Source: Strigops habroptila
Lineage: Eukaryota > Chordata > Aves > Psittaciformes > Psittacidae
Reading direction: 5' to 3'
NCBI RefSeq assembly: GCF_004027225.2
Contig: NC_044278.2
Coordinates: forward strand, 4,712,001 to 4,776,000
Length of the DNA stretch: 64,000 nucleotides
Shown here one piece after another: positions 1-13,400 of this stretch. Made by a program: the position numbers and the translations under genes. Below the pieces are notes generated by a model. The model made no database searches, was not told the DNA's origin, and saw nothing but the letters and a program-made list of their open reading frames with translations. The stretch's first letter is position 1, and each line of letters opens with the position of its first letter.

Positions 1-1846
1 ATAACAACCCAGCTGTAAATTACTGGTTTAATCTTTCACTTATGGCATAAATGTTCTTTACTGCTTAATATGCATAGTTTTGCACATTAACTAGGTAGTG
101 GCATTTCACTATGGGCACATAATCTCACCATTTATATGGTATTTCATATTATTTGGGAACAGGTAAATTTAAAACACATTGCTGCATAATCTCCATTTTG
201 GAGAAGATCTTTTGAGATAAATACATCAGTCTGTAATTTCAGTCCTTGGTGCTAAAATTAAACCTTCATCCACTTAAACGTGTGGGTGATGAGTGCAGCA
301 GAACCATTCTCATGTCGGTGAGATGAGAATCAAGTCCGCAGTATGGAAAGATTACTTAATCTGAGACTTCTTTTATTGTTCTAGAACTTATGATTGACAG
401 ACTACCTTATTACTCTTCATTTTTTTCCTAGCATTAAGAATATCTAACGAAATTCATCATAGCCTGGAGGAGACAGTTTGAAACCTGCTAAGAATTATAT
501 ATGTCAGTTAAAGCTTTAAAACTCACTTGGACTAATTTGCTACTGGCAAATATATCATTGTCATACACTTCTGTAAACTTTCCATTTGCAGTCTTTTGAA
601 CTAACCATACAAGCTGAAGCACTAGTTTTAAAGTCTAAGAGTCTGCTAGAAGTGTCAGTGCAAGGTTTCTAACTCGGCAGTAGCTCCTGTAAAGGTATAT
701 TGTTATATTCCTGTATCTTCTAGTAATACTTACTGTTTGGTCCATATCAGAGACACAGAGTAGGAAAAAATAATTTGACTATTCCTAAATAAAGCAAGGA
801 ACAGCTAAGATTATAAAAAGGAAGAGAACTTGGTCTGTACAGGAATTCATACTGTGTGCAACCAGGTTGTACTTCAGTATCAGGCAATATCTTAAAATCA
901 TTAATAGTATTATCAATTAACTCACATTAGTTTATTCTTGGATGGACAAAGAGGGTTGCATTATGCTGGACCCAGACTATCTAGATGTTTTATAAAAGCA
1001 GCAAAAGTTAGATTCAAGTCTCCAGTAGTTTTTGCCACTTCAATACCTGTCACTACTGTCAGTTCCCTGCAAGTTACTGATTCCTATTTGAAACAAACAC
1101 CAGGAACAATAGCTACGCTACTAAAACTCCTGTGCTAAAGCAAAACCTTAATTACAACCTCCTACTCTCTTGAGTCAAGATATTGACACATCTGACTGTC
1201 ACACAGCCCATCTCTTTCCAAAGTTGTTTTGCTTTACATTGCTGAAGATGCAGCAGACATTACAGCAGGAGTTTTCCTGGGGAGGACATGCTTTTTCCAG
1301 TGTCAGGATTCAGAGATGCCTGCTTATTTCCAGACTAGGTATTGCAGTTCAAGCTCTGTCAGATATCCGAACTGTGATTATTAGCAAATTCAGTACATTC
1401 TGCTGAATTCAGTTTCTTTCTACATCAGTGATTGTCACAGACATTTGCTTTCCTGATACCACCTAACACAAGTGCAAATCCAATGGGATTTATAATGGGT
1501 GTTAAACTAACATGCTAGTAAGAGGCAAAGGTTAATTTTTAACATGACAATCTTTAAAGTATTATGAAAAGTGCCTTAAGTATTATCTCCATTTCATTAG
1601 TGGAAAACATGGAATGGGTACCAGACTCACACAAAAAAACCCAAAAGCCAGTAAAACTGATGTATCCTGATACTGATTTTGCTCCTGTCAGTTAAAGGGC
1701 TTTGCAGAAAAAAAGCACCCCTTAAGTAACTCCCCACCAACAAGCATGTTGACAACAAAATGTATTTGCACGCATAGAGCGCCAGAGACAAAAGGATTTT
1801 TTCAAAGTTGCCTAGGGATTTGAATAAATATAGTTAGAGATATCAG

Positions 1847-1869
1847 TATATATATATATGATATATATA
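1847..1869. repeat. TA dinucleotide repeat
   Basis: An imperfect (TA)n run interrupted by one G. Confidence 0.9.
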
Positions 1870-2227
1870 CATTTCAAATACATTTCAAGACCAGATCAGA
1901 TATAGATCTGTATTCTCTAACCACACTGCAATGGGACTTTTGATTAACAAGAGGCACAGACACATTAGTAAGTGAGACAATCCTTGGCTTCATTCATCAC
2001 AGCTCAAGCTCCATCTGAGATGCTGTTTTGCAATATGCATTTTGTCTGTATGAATAGACTTTCTAATTCACTACAGTAGGAAGCGATAAGAAACCAAGGT
2101 ACTTCAAGATTGTATTTGTGTTTAAAAACAAACGAACAATACAAAACAAAACTTTGCATACCATTTAAAACCTTCTTTCTTACCAGTTCTTGGGTTTTTG
2201 AGCATCAGATCTTTCCTAAAGAATGTT

Positions 2228-2267
2228 GCCTGGTACCTGGTACAAATACCAGGTACAAATACCAGGT
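2228..2267. repeat. Nested tandem and inverted repeat
   Basis: The unit TACAAATACCAGG is present twice in tandem, preceded by CCTGGTACCTGG, whose complement it contains. It is a small self-complementary cluster in the 3' flank. Confidence 0.85.
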
Positions 2268-2496
2268 TTAGGAAAGAATAGGGAGTATCAGGGAATATCA
2301 AGAAGCTAAGGGATGACCTCAAGGGGTTTTTTATGCTTTTATTAGTACTTTTTATCAGGTCATGGGAAAGGGAAAGTCTCCTGCTGAGAGATGATTTGCA
2401 AAGGGACCTTTCACACAGGAGTGTTACAGAGACATTTTTGCGTCCAGTGTAAAGCCTGGTTCTCCATTAAGGAAATGCTGCTGTAATCCCGTCCTG

Positions 2497-2523
2497 ATGA
2501 ACCTGTTAGATGAACCTGTTAGA
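2497..2523. repeat. Two-copy tandem repeat of GATGAACCTGTTA
   Basis: The 13-mer occurs twice head to tail, consistent with recent replication slippage. Confidence 0.85.
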
Positions 2524-5500
2524 TCAGTTCCCATTGTACAAGGTTCAGCTGGTTCTTGGTGCCATCTCTGTACCAGCGAAGGAGTTAGTTTTTTCATAGC
2601 AAACTGAGCATTAGAGTGGCTGTTTGGCCGGCAAGGGGATGTGGGTTAGTCACAGTGTACTGGGCTCTGCGTTCTTTAGAAATCAATCATTTGCATTTCT
2701 TGGAGCTTAGCACAGCTACTGAAAGCAGCTGTGCCCAGTGAATTTTATGAGGGCACTTAATTCCCATCCCTTCCCCTGCTGGCCCACAATTCACTCTCAT
2801 AACAACTTCTTAGGAATATCTGCTCACAGTTTTCCTCTCTCTTGTTTGCCAAATCCTCCTGCAGTCTATCACAAAAAAACCTGCCTGCTTTCTCATCACT
2901 TCCAGTAAATATGTAAGCTTTCAGAGAAAACAAACAAACAAGCAAATACCCAGGCCCTCCATTATTTTCAGGTTGTTGGGTTATTTTTTCTCCCTGTCCA
3001 GCTGTAATTGCACATTTTCTAACTTGACACATGGACAATTTGCTACCAGTATATGACTGTGCCAGACACTCATCCTTCCTGATACCATCCCACTCCTAAT
3101 TTCTATGCATTAGCTTAGAAACCAGCTGGATGGCTGTCTCTGCTTCTTGGAAGAAGTCACTGCATTTACACGCTACTGATTTTTTCCAAGACTAGATGAG
3201 GTGTGGGCCAGAGTATTACAGCGGGACTGTAATACTTCATGCATTTTTTGGGGACATCTCTGATGCTGCCTAATGAGAACATTTAAGGGGGGAAAAATGA
3301 AAAGGAAAAATTAAAAATAAAATCTCAACCTTTCTTCATTCCTTGCCCCAGGACGACACTACATCCAGCCCTTCACAGGAGCAATAACTGGGTTCTATGC
3401 TTATTTACATCCAGATGAATCAGGAGTAATTTCACAGCAGTCTAGAGAGTTAGGCTGATTTTCAACCGAGCTAGCTTTAGTACAATTCAGTCTTATTTCT
3501 GTGGTTCTGTTTCACCTTCTTTCATACACCTATGGTGACTGCCAAATCATTGTTGGTTATTAGAAAAACTAAATCAAACCATAAATTAGCTCATTCGTTA
3601 GGGATATAGGGCAGCAAGGGCTTTCCTTTGTCTTTGTATATAGTGCTTCCAGTTTCTACAGAGTACTTCATTTGCATTTGCAAGAGGATTTCATGACTTG
3701 TACAATGAACTCTGTGGCTCATGAGAGTCTGACAATGCTCTTCACTCCTTTATTTTGGTTAATTGTAACAAATTTCATTGCTTTATTATAAAGTAGATTA
3801 TTTGTGGGAAGGAAATTCCTGCCTGAAGTATATAAAAAGGTGAGAGATTTCCAAGTTTTTTCTCTTGAGCATATTAACAGTGCACTGAGGTTTACCCTCT
3901 TTCAGTATGAATTTAACAGTGGGTGTTTAGAGTTCCTTTTGGCTATAAAGGAGTGAGAATGCCTCTGCCATTGTCAGAGAGTAACTGTCTGTCTGTCTTT
4001 TTCGCAAGCGCCCCAGTAAGTGGGTGGCAGCTGGTGACAAAGGCTTTGACTGCACTTGCCATTTTCTTGTGATAGCTGAAGCAGAGCATTGGCCCGAAGC
4101 AATTGCTGCTGAGTTCCTTATGTCTCCAGTACAGTTAGGGAGGGGAGTTATGAAGATGTAAATATTTATAGCAAATATGCTTGTTCCAATTGAAGCTGCT
4201 AGTATTCTTTAACCCCAAAAGAATAGGGAATGCGCTAGACAGTGTCATAATTTCCCATTAGTTATTAGTCTCTTGCAGCTACAGGAACCTCAAGCAATTG
4301 CTTTCTGCTTTATTTTCTACTACATATTTTATGCTGAAGGCATTGCATGTGGGTGACCTGCTTTCTCTTGGACTCCTGAGTTCAGTGGGTGTTTTTAGCA
4401 GTACCCTTTGATCAGTTCGAAGGCCACCTGTGAGTGACAGTGGAAGTCCTTTCTGTCAGGAACCTGATGTGATGCCTCCACACTCCCAGCTCTGGGGACT
4501 TTAAGGCATATCAGCAGTGACACTGTCAGTCTGCCATCATCTTCTTTCAGAGGCCTTTTCCTCTCTCTGCCTTTGCTTTAAAATATCTTTCATTCCCTCC
4601 CTGAGCCCTTAACAGTTTTTGTAGTTTTATCTGAATCTTTAGCTACATCCCCTTTCTTTAATCATGAACCTCACATTCACATTCTAATGGTGAGACTCAC
4701 AGCGCTGGGCAAGGTATTACAGCATTTACCCCCGCCAACAATTTTCCTCACTTTTGTTGTATTTCTTGCTCTTCTCCACCCCACCATGCCTATATAATTC
4801 TCTTCCCCCTATTCCCAGTTCCTTACATGAGCGATTACTTGTTAGCTTTGTGCATTAAAGGGAAATACCAGATCATCTGGTTTTGCCCTACAGCAAGGCA
4901 GGATTATCATGATTCATTTCCTGAATGAAAACGTAGATTCAAAGCCCTAGGGGCATTGAAACAAGCCATGCTATTTCCCTCCTACTCTGAAAGAAATAAA
5001 GAATTATGTTGGCAGAGAAAAGTATATGATTTGGTGGTCAAATAATGCCCTGATCTGGTGCTTCTGCTGACATACACACTCTGCCAAGTTGAAGCAGCGC
5101 CAAAAAGCAGCAACACAACCAACAGCTTCCTTCTCATCCTGGGTGCAGTGATTGGCAGCCTCAGGAACTGATGTTGAATTTCTCTCCCGCTTAAGTGAAT
5201 ACAGCCTAGCTGTACTAAGCACAGTAGGAAAATCCCTCCCTCCCTTTTTATATATTACGGCCTCCTTTAGAGAGCCTGAATAGGCCTCCTGGTGAAAAAC
5301 TTTCAACCAAAGTTGCTGATCAATAAGTAAACCTAGAGTTAGTTTACCTATGCCACACAAAGCATCACTGGCAGCTGAACAGGTATAAAACAAACATGAA
5401 AAAGAGAAAGCTTTTTCCTCAGATACCATGGTAAATATAAAATCATGAGCTTAGAGTAGTAAAGCAATTAAAAGGTATCTACTGAGGTAAGAAGAAGGTA

Positions 5501-6010
5501 TAGAAAAATACATGAAGTATGTGTTGTGCTTATGAGTGTGTGTTTCTGTGCATCTGTGCCTGTGTGTTTGAGCTCATACAACCTGAAAAATGAAAACCCT
5601 AAATTATAGCCCACCGCTGATTTCATACAGAACCAGAAGACATTGCATTCACATTTCAGCAACCGGTGATATTAAATGTGAACAGACTTCTTACAGTCCC
5701 TAAAACACCCACCAGAGGAGAAGCTTATCATGTGTAACTCTCCATAATGACCTAGTGACCGTCTTCTCTTCTGCTCTGTGAAACGGCATAGGTCTCCAAG
5801 AGTGTTTGTGTGCCGCACAAGAGTTGCTGTAAAAGGGGAAGATACTGACATCAGCTTTTCCGGCATGAGGCTCCCAAGGAGTAGTTACGGGAAACCATAC
5901 CTCCATCTTGCAGCTGTCCAATCCCATGGAGGTTAATACTATCCTACATCAGCTTCAGTTTCCCAGTGCAGACAGGAGGCTGGTTGTGCAGGTGAGCTGC
6001 AATCATGTGC

Positions 6011-6042
6011 TAGTAGTGCCCTGCATGAAGAGGGCACTACTA
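6011..6042. repeat. Perfect inverted repeat, 12-bp arms
   Basis: Arms TAGTAGTGCCCT and AGGGCACTACTA are exact reverse complements, separated by the 8-base loop GCATGAAG. Pairing does not extend outward, so it is shorter than a typical microRNA precursor. Confidence 0.9.
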
Positions 6043-6634
6043 ATCTCAATTCTATCCAGGTAAGTAACATATGGGCTCACTCTGCCTCTGGGGAAATGCC
6101 AAAACCAAGCCCCAAACTGACACACCTCCCAACAGGAGTACTGCTACGCTTCTCTGTAACAGTAACTGTGCCCATTGCTTTTCACCACCTTTAGGCAATA
6201 AAGGAATTCGAAGGTGTCAATATATGTCACCTATGTCCATACAACGTGGCTGGTCACGAAGAATGTCCTCATGCACTCTCAAAGGCATTCAAAACTTGGA
6301 TGCATCTTCTTAGTAACAAGCAAGCTCAGCCTGTTCACTGCAGCCTACACTGGCTTCTTGAAGGCTTTGGAATTTAGCCCAAGGTCTTGGACTTTATTTT
6401 AAAGGCCGGATTTGAGTGCAGCTGAAAGGCTCCCTAGAGCTCAGAAACTTAGACCATCATCAATAATTTTATTCCTCTATCATGCTGAAGGTTGTACAGG
6501 GAGAATATTCTAAACTGGGGCACTGATTCTCTGGAAGAAGGGACCATCACAAACTGTACTGGTTTCTTCTTCAAGTACAAAGTGCTTTTTCCCATCTAAG
6601 CTTCTTACATAAACATAGGGGAAATATGAAAATA

Positions 6635-6650
6635 GATAAATAAATAAATA
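6635..6650. repeat. ATAA tetranucleotide repeat
   Basis: About four tandem ATAA units; a short microsatellite. Confidence 0.85.
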
Positions 6651-8082
6651 GGCCACAATGCTTCATTGCACACACACTCCTCCACGGGGAGTGGATGAGA
6701 AAATAAATATGACAGCTCTTAGTCATGTTGCTTACTGCTGTTCTGGAGGGTAATCTCATACTATGTTAGTGAGTGCAATATAATGATGTACTTTAACTGG
6801 ATCACATCATGGTATATGCACTTTTGTCTCTGAGGTAAGCATTAGGTGTTCCAGAAAGAGTGAAAATGCACTGGAAAAATTACAGAATTATATAAAGTAT
6901 TTTCTTTGTCCTGAGACAGAGCTGGCTAATGCTGTGATACAGAACTAAAAGCCCTTGAAAAAGGTATTTTTTCCATTTGAATTACTTGTACTTTCTATCC
7001 AACTTCATCTGTCAAGGTCCAAATTCTGATTTGCTTGCTGCTTCTTCCTTTTTTTGTATCTTATAAATTTCCACCTCTCTATAAATTCAATCCACTCAAA
7101 GCCCTTGAAATGGAAAGCTCTGCCTGTTTGCCAGGTGTTGGCATCAGTGTTTTGGAGAATGTCTCTCGCTGTTCAGTAGCTCTGTGATTCTGCTGGTTGG
7201 ACCACTTTCTTTTTGCACCCCTTTTAGCTGAAGCTCTAGAAGTGAATACAGACTGAAAAGAATAATAATAACAGTCCCCTTTTTGGTCCTAGACCTAGAG
7301 GGACAGACCTGTCGCCTATGCTCCTGGCAGGGCACAGCTTTGCCTCCTCGCTCCCCTCTTTCATCCAGCCAGCTGGCACAACCCAGAGGATGTACCCCCC
7401 CTGTCCTCCCTCTCAATACACCAAGCAGGGATGGTTACTATCCTTACCAGCTGACATTAGTGCTAATTTCCTCTAAGCTGCCACAGAATAAATAAGAGGC
7501 CTCTTTCTAAAAAATCTTTCCGGCTTGCTTAAAAACATTCTGTCTTCTTTTCTTCCTGCACGCAGCTTGCAGAATCAATAAGGCCCTAGCCTCTTAGCCT
7601 CGAGCAGCAGAGAAGCTATTGCTATGAACTCAGCAGGAGCAAGAGCTAGGGCAAGTAAGTAGCCCAGAGCTAATCAAAAGTGCCCTCCCACGGCTCAGGA
7701 TGTTGCCAAGTGCTTGAAGCAGAACCAGAAGGCAATGTACTATGACTCTTTTGTCAAGCAAGGAATCATCTTCATTATCCCCACTTGATTATCCCTGAAT
7801 TTCACTAATTGCACTTACCTTTACCTTACACTTAGCAGCAGAGCTTGGCCAAGTGTTGCTCTGTAACACTACTTTTGAAAAAGTGTGTATAACTTCTTAT
7901 AGGTGCCTGATGACTTTTAAAAGTGATAAGTAGACTCTTTCACATCAGTGTATAATGCCGTGACAGTCTGGTACAGAGACTCTGTATTCAAGGAAATTAC
8001 ACTCAGTATTCAAAGAAATTTCAGGCAACCATTACAGTTTAAAAGAAATCATGTTTGTTTCCCCTTACAGTACTCCTACTGC

Positions 8083-8147
8083 AAAAAAAAAAAAACCACC
8101 ACAAAACCCAACCAACCAAACCCAAAACAAATCAAACCCAAAACACC
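8083..8147. repeat. A-run followed by AACCC-like low-complexity tract
   Basis: Thirteen A residues lead into repeated CCAAC, CAAAC and CCCAAAA units with almost no G or T. Similar tracts occur at 10883, 24244 and 25347. Confidence 0.9.
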
Positions 8148-8686
8148 GACAAAAAGGGACTTTTGTCTTTTATTACTACAGAAGGTGGGCAGGAGGGCAG
8201 GTATTTTGTTGGATGTTGATGAAAGAGAACCTTAAAAGGGATCATGTAAGAGGATCACTGTAAGAATCTACTCTCAGCCAGGGAAAGGCACAGCACAAAG
8301 TGCAGTTACCTTTGGGGACGCTTTTGGCTGATGAAGGAAAACAGGACAGTATGAAAAGAATTACATCTTGAATGCAGAAAACTAAAAATCCAGTAGTGGA
8401 TTGTGCCATTTGCTGGACTGTGTCATTTTCCTTGGGTACACTATAGATTTTCAGCATGCTTTGCCATATATCTTGGGCATATGACTTTGAGGATCATGTG
8501 GAAATCTGCACTGTTACTGTATTGAAAAAGTAATGTCATTGCACATTAAAAATTGCTTAAGGAGACGTATTTTGGTTTAGTGAAAAGAAGTAATAAAGAT
8601 AAGAACAACTCCGCTGAATACAACAGGGCTGTACATTTGTCAAATGGATGCTTAGTTTAGGCCACAGGAAAGCTCTGCCATTGAAG

Positions 8687-8832
8687 ATGACAGAATCATT
8701 AGGGCTGGAAGGGACCCCTGGAGATCGTCTCGTCCAAACCCCCTGCCAAGGCAGGGCCACCTAGAGCAGGAACACATCCAGGAGAGTTTTCAGTCTCCAG
8801 AGAGGGACTCCACAACCTCCCTGAGCAGCCTG
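8687..8832 (-). mobile_element. CR1 LINE 3' fragment
   Basis: The plus strand reads as the reverse complement of a CR1 3' end: CAGAATCATTAGGGCTGGAA, then GACCCCTGGAGATC, CCAAACCCCCTGCC, and the typical phrases around CACAACCTCCCTG and AGCAGCCTGG. Similarity fades after about 8832. It is 5'-truncated, as most CR1 copies are, and lies downstream of the likely CADM2 3' end. Confidence 0.9.
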
Positions 8833-9479
8833 GATATCCTCTGCATGGAGATACCAAACTCAATTAATGTCCCTCTCTGTATCTGGGGCTTGCTTCTTTT
8901 TCATCAACACAGACCCTCTCAGAATTGCCCTGTGACATCTGTCTCTCTCCCTTTGAGACCAGTGGCCTTCTTGCCCTTTGTAACACCAGCTCAAGCATGA
9001 CAAGTGGTGTAGAAAACCTTGCATGAATTCTCTAGCTCCTTCAGGAGGGCTAATCCACCATCTAAGTCCCACAGGCTTAAACGCTTTTTCAGCACTTGAC
9101 CTCTTCATAAGGATGAATTTCTCCTACAGTGAGGCCAGCCTCCAAAAATTGTTACTTTGTCTGCCAGAAGAAATTATAAAGAATACACAGTGAATAGCAT
9201 ACAAATATCAAAGAAAATAATAGAATTTGTAATTATCTGTAAAATACCAGTGTCTCACAGATTATTTTCTTGGATAACTGTTTAAAACATCAGAATTAAT
9301 AATTAGAGAAGCATATGATTATAACAATTCTACTAGAAACAGCAAAATCTGCTCAGTGAACAGCCTGTGTGTACAGCCACTGGTCTAAATCAACTCCACT
9401 GCCAAACTGGCAAGCACCAGGAAATATATTAAATGAATAGACAATTCAGAAATGTCCAACAGATAACTAAAATTGCAAT
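8833..9479. other. Unassigned AT-rich flank
   Basis: Nothing is recognised here. A minus-strand open frame (9108-8860) is short and overlaps the degraded edge of the CR1 fragment. The first 200 bases are moderately GC-rich and may be diverged repeat sequence, but I could not match them to a family. Confidence 0.4.
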
Positions 9480-10882
9480 TTTATTTTTTTCAATAATATT
9501 CATCAGACAATTTTCTGACAAGACTTTTCTGAAAGATGAAGTGCAAATGGGAACCCTGTAAGAATGTTTAGAAGAATTGTACATGACATTTTTTAAGCGC
9601 CACTAAGTACACATTGAATACTTTGTAAGTATATAGGCATAGCAACATGCAAGTGTCATGTACCTTACATTACAATATGCATTTTGTCTGCTTAACGTTA
9701 TTAATGACGAAATTAAACAAAGCAAATGTTTCTCACCATCAGTGCAATATGTTTAATTCCCATGGATTTTGTTTTCATGTTAGTGGTCGTATTCAAATAC
9801 CCTTCCTAAGGCCATAATTTGGCAGTGTAAGAGCAGAGTGACTGGAGTTCCTAGGAGAATACACTTACACTGACTATGAATAGATGAAGTTGTTAAAGTC
9901 CTTTCACAAATTATGCCTTATTATTTGTTCTAGGAAACTTCAGCTGAAGTTTTTTTGTAGTTATAAAATATCTAGGCTAAAAGTAAAGGATGCACGTGAA
10001 CTGCTTTATAATTCTGTTGGAAAAGAGCTAAATAGCAGCGTGTATTAAGGACTTGAGTCTTGCTCTTTTGAAATCAATAGGTGTATTGTACCCAACTTTT
10101 GTGGAAGCAGGACATATACGAATTCAGTAATCCATGAATTCACTCTCTTGGCTCACTGTTTAGGCAGAAGCAGATGACAGTAGGTCATATTTGCATATTT
10201 CCATGGAAGCTATATAGGGGTATAAGCAAATCTGCTTTCACTGAAAAAGGACCACATGTGGAACTGCATATTTACTAACATTAATCAATATGCACAGAAA
10301 GGAGAGGAAGAGGAAATGATAAAGAATTCAGCCTAGCAATTAAAGATTTTCCTCCTCTTCATAATCAACATAAACAGTTGATCATGATCATTATTATTTT
10401 CTTTACAAGTTATTACTTTAAAACCCCTCCTTTAGAACCTATTATGAAAACCCTTCAATGATTTCATTGTAGAATAAGATTAAGAAAATGAGTATGTTTA
10501 GAAGAAAACAGCTTCAGTGATTTTCAACACTATGCATAAGGGCAGAGTAAGGCTCTCTGTAGTTTGTGCTGAAATGTGAGATCAGAGCTCACACATGAAA
10601 CACTGCTGGCTTGACCCTGAACACAAGGAAACTGTGAAAGTGCTGACCCCAACAGGCTTGGCTTTGCACCTGGAATCTTAAAATAAAAAAGAAGAAATAA
10701 AAATCCTTGAACTTTTCTTTAATAGTAACACAGACTGCTCCTTTTAGAGGACAGACTTTTTTTTTCCTACCTCCTTTCCAATTAGACTGCTGCTTTTAGC
10801 CCAACAGAGAATAGATGACTTAAGACACAGACCGTGGAGGGCAGATCTATCGTAAACACAGAAGCAATGAAGAAATGTGAAT

Positions 10883-10926
10883 TTTGGTTGGTTTTGGTTT
10901 TTTTTTTTTGGGGGGGGGTGGTGGTG
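10883..10926. repeat. GGTTTT, T-run and G-run low-complexity tract
   Basis: GGTTGGTTTTGG is followed by an unbroken T run and a run of nine or more G, then GGTGGTGG. It would be C-rich and A-rich in a minus-strand transcript. Confidence 0.9.
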
Positions 10927-13246
10927 CTGTTTATTTTTTTACATTTTGCCACCTACTGAGAGGCTCTGGAAGCCCCCTTGTACCCTCTAGTGGAGTCATC
11001 ACATTGGCTCCACATCGTCTTCTGTCTGGTTGTGAGTACACTAAACATTGCTGAACAGAATGAACATGGCTTGGCAACAAGATGGTTCCTAGATGCTGGA
11101 AGAAATCCCTTAAGGGCTGCTGGAAGCGCACAAAGCTTGGAGCATCCTGAGGATGTGGAGTGATACAGAAGTGTGCTGTTAAACCATGTTTGTACCCTTA
11201 TTTCCTCCTGAGTTAAAACAAGTGCAGAGTGCTGGGTTAGATTCATCGATAGCAAAAAGGAACTGTGCTAGCTTCTGTTAATACCAAGTAGACAACTCTC
11301 ATTTGCTTTAGAGGTACTAAGTCCACTCTGAAAAAACACATAGGAAGTCCTACTTCAGTATGAGTTTCTACTCTGCTCTGTTGACATCAAAGGCTGCTCT
11401 ATCCTTTTAATTTTCTCTTATTGTTTGCAATGGTCCTTCCCTGTCCCCCATGCATTGAGTGTTTTTAATGTAAACATGCTCTGGCAGTATTATGTTTAAA
11501 TAAGTAAGAGACATGTCAGAATATCTCAACGGTATTGGTATTGCATATTTAATTCAAAAGCTTGCATATGCTTTTAAAAGTTTCTCTTCAAACCTGCATG
11601 CCTTACTGGAAAGAATTGTGTTGCAGTTGGATTGCACATCACTATCTAGTGTTGACTAAATACCGATGTGTTATAGCAGTTTATTTTTAAGCTGTTTGGG
11701 ATGAACCCCCAGCCAGTGTAAATTGGCCCACATTTAAGGCAACAGAGTGAAGCTGATTTATACCAGCTGAGGCTGTGTCCCTATGCCCTGTTAAAACCTC
11801 AAACTATCCCAAAAGTAGTAAAGAACAGGGCAAGAATTATGAACCCAGGCAAGACTACTTTTTCTATTTCTAACAGAAAAAAAAATAATAAAATAAATAC
11901 AGTGATCTCATTTCAAGACTACACCGAAGATTCAGTAGTATTTAAAATGTATACAAATATCTCATAGCTAGTATTTAGACTAAGAGGTAGATGTCATATT
12001 CTAGGAATAGTACAGTGTGGAATGATGCTAATGGCTGTTGCTGAATACACCTATTTGCCTGATACACAGGACACAAAGGAGGGTTATAGCAATGGCAACC
12101 ACAAGAGGACTTACAATATCATTTTCTTCTTTTGCTAGTCTATGTTATCTGCCTTTTGGTACATTCCTTCTGGAAGGGTATGATGGAAAAGTGCCAAGAA
12201 GCAAAAAAGATCAGTAATACAAAACTTCACGTTTACAAAACGTTAGCTTTATCATTAAAAGCATCCTCTGTACTTTGATGGAAGCATTTTGTACTTACAA
12301 TTTAAGATTACCTGGCTTTACAGAGCAAGTAGTAGAAATTCCAGGTGAGGTGATTCAGCAAAATAGGGGCCAGAAGAATGTAGCTCTCTTTCTCTGTTGT
12401 TCATGCTAAAAATACCAGGGCATATGGCAGCATATTTCAGCATCTTAACATACTAGGCTCCCTTGAGGAGAGAAAAAAAGAGGAAACTTGTGCTGTTGAG
12501 CCAGGAATAGATTACAGAACAGTGTTGCCAGACATAGAGTGCTGGCAGCAAAGCCATTAGCCGAGTCAGTGTTTTACTTTGCCTACAGGTGTTTCAGTGA
12601 TATTTGATGGGCCTCAAAGAAATGGAAAGCAAAGCTAGTGAGAATGAGGAGTGGTATAAGCATTTTTATAAATTAGTTGTCACTGCAAGTAGAGGAATTA
12701 CACATATTGCATTAGGATATCCACTATTTCTGTATGTGCCTTCCAGTTTTCCCTTCTGACTGTTGGGGGTCACCCCCCTGCTTCAAATAATCAAAATGCA
12801 TATTATAATTACACGGTTTTCCAATATCCATACACAGCAAGTACAAGATACTTACATGTAAGTACACTGTATTTACCTATATTTTTGCATAGTTTTTAGT
12901 GTGTACTTTGTGCCACTTAATAAAAAGCATTACTCGTTATTTTTTTTGTTGTTGTTTGTTTTTCTCTATTAGACAGCTTTTTCAATTAAAGTTGAAGTAG
13001 CTGGATTTTTGGTATGTTCATCACAGATTATCAGTTCCTAAGAGTGTAGAGATTAGACACTTGGAGGAGTCTGGGTAAGTGGCGGGGGGGAGAGGGAGGG
13101 ACGGAAGCTGTAGCGTGACATTTTGAACATGAAGTTTTAAATCACCTCTTTAATTAAGAAATGCAGAATCAGATTTACAGTGCTAATTTAATAAAACTTA
13201 CCTTTAATTTGAATGGAATTGTAAAGGTAAGAAATCCATTTTCCTT

Positions 13247-13400
13247 TTGGTAACACTTTACAATAAGTGGCACTAAATTACACTATAACTGCTATGTTAC
13301 AGGGAATTACATGTAACTACACTGTAACTGTTGAAATAGCTACTGTACATGTGCGTACATGGTAACTTCAGTGTTGTTACAATCATGAATTACATAATTA
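13247..13400. repeat. GTAAC-rich segment, possible old DNA-transposon remnant
   Basis: It opens with TTGGTAACACTTTACAATAA, a phrase I associate with the termini of widespread vertebrate interspersed repeats. It then repeats short units such as ATGTAACTAC and CTGTAACTG and ends near GGTAACTTCAGTGTTGTTAC. Related ACTTACATGTAAGTACACTG sequence is seen at 12852-12871. The family assignment is tentative and from memory. Confidence 0.35.

Larger units (their letters stand above)
1..8686. other. 3' flanking DNA with no gene recognised
   Basis: No exon, RNA gene or recognisable transposon was found on either strand. It holds small simple repeats (TA tract 1847-1869, ATAA tract 6635-6650, A/C tract 8083-8147), a short tandem duplication near 2497-2523, a nested repeat near 2228-2267 and a perfect 12-bp-arm hairpin at 6011-6042. 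The longest open frame (5429-5004, minus, 141 codons) has no recognisable domain and no splice or homology support. A very long CADM2 3' UTR could reach into the upper end of this stretch. Confidence 0.6.

Noticed and set aside
5004..5429. Minus-strand open frame of 141 codons
   Set aside because: No recognisable domain, atypical composition, no matching splice signals and no neighbouring exon. A frame of this length is expected by chance in 64 kb.
6011..6042. MicroRNA precursor
   Set aside because: The stem is only 12 bp and does not extend; a precursor needs a stem of about 30 bp.
10883..10926. Interstitial telomeric repeat
   Set aside because: No tandem TTAGGG units; it is a T-run joined to a G-run.
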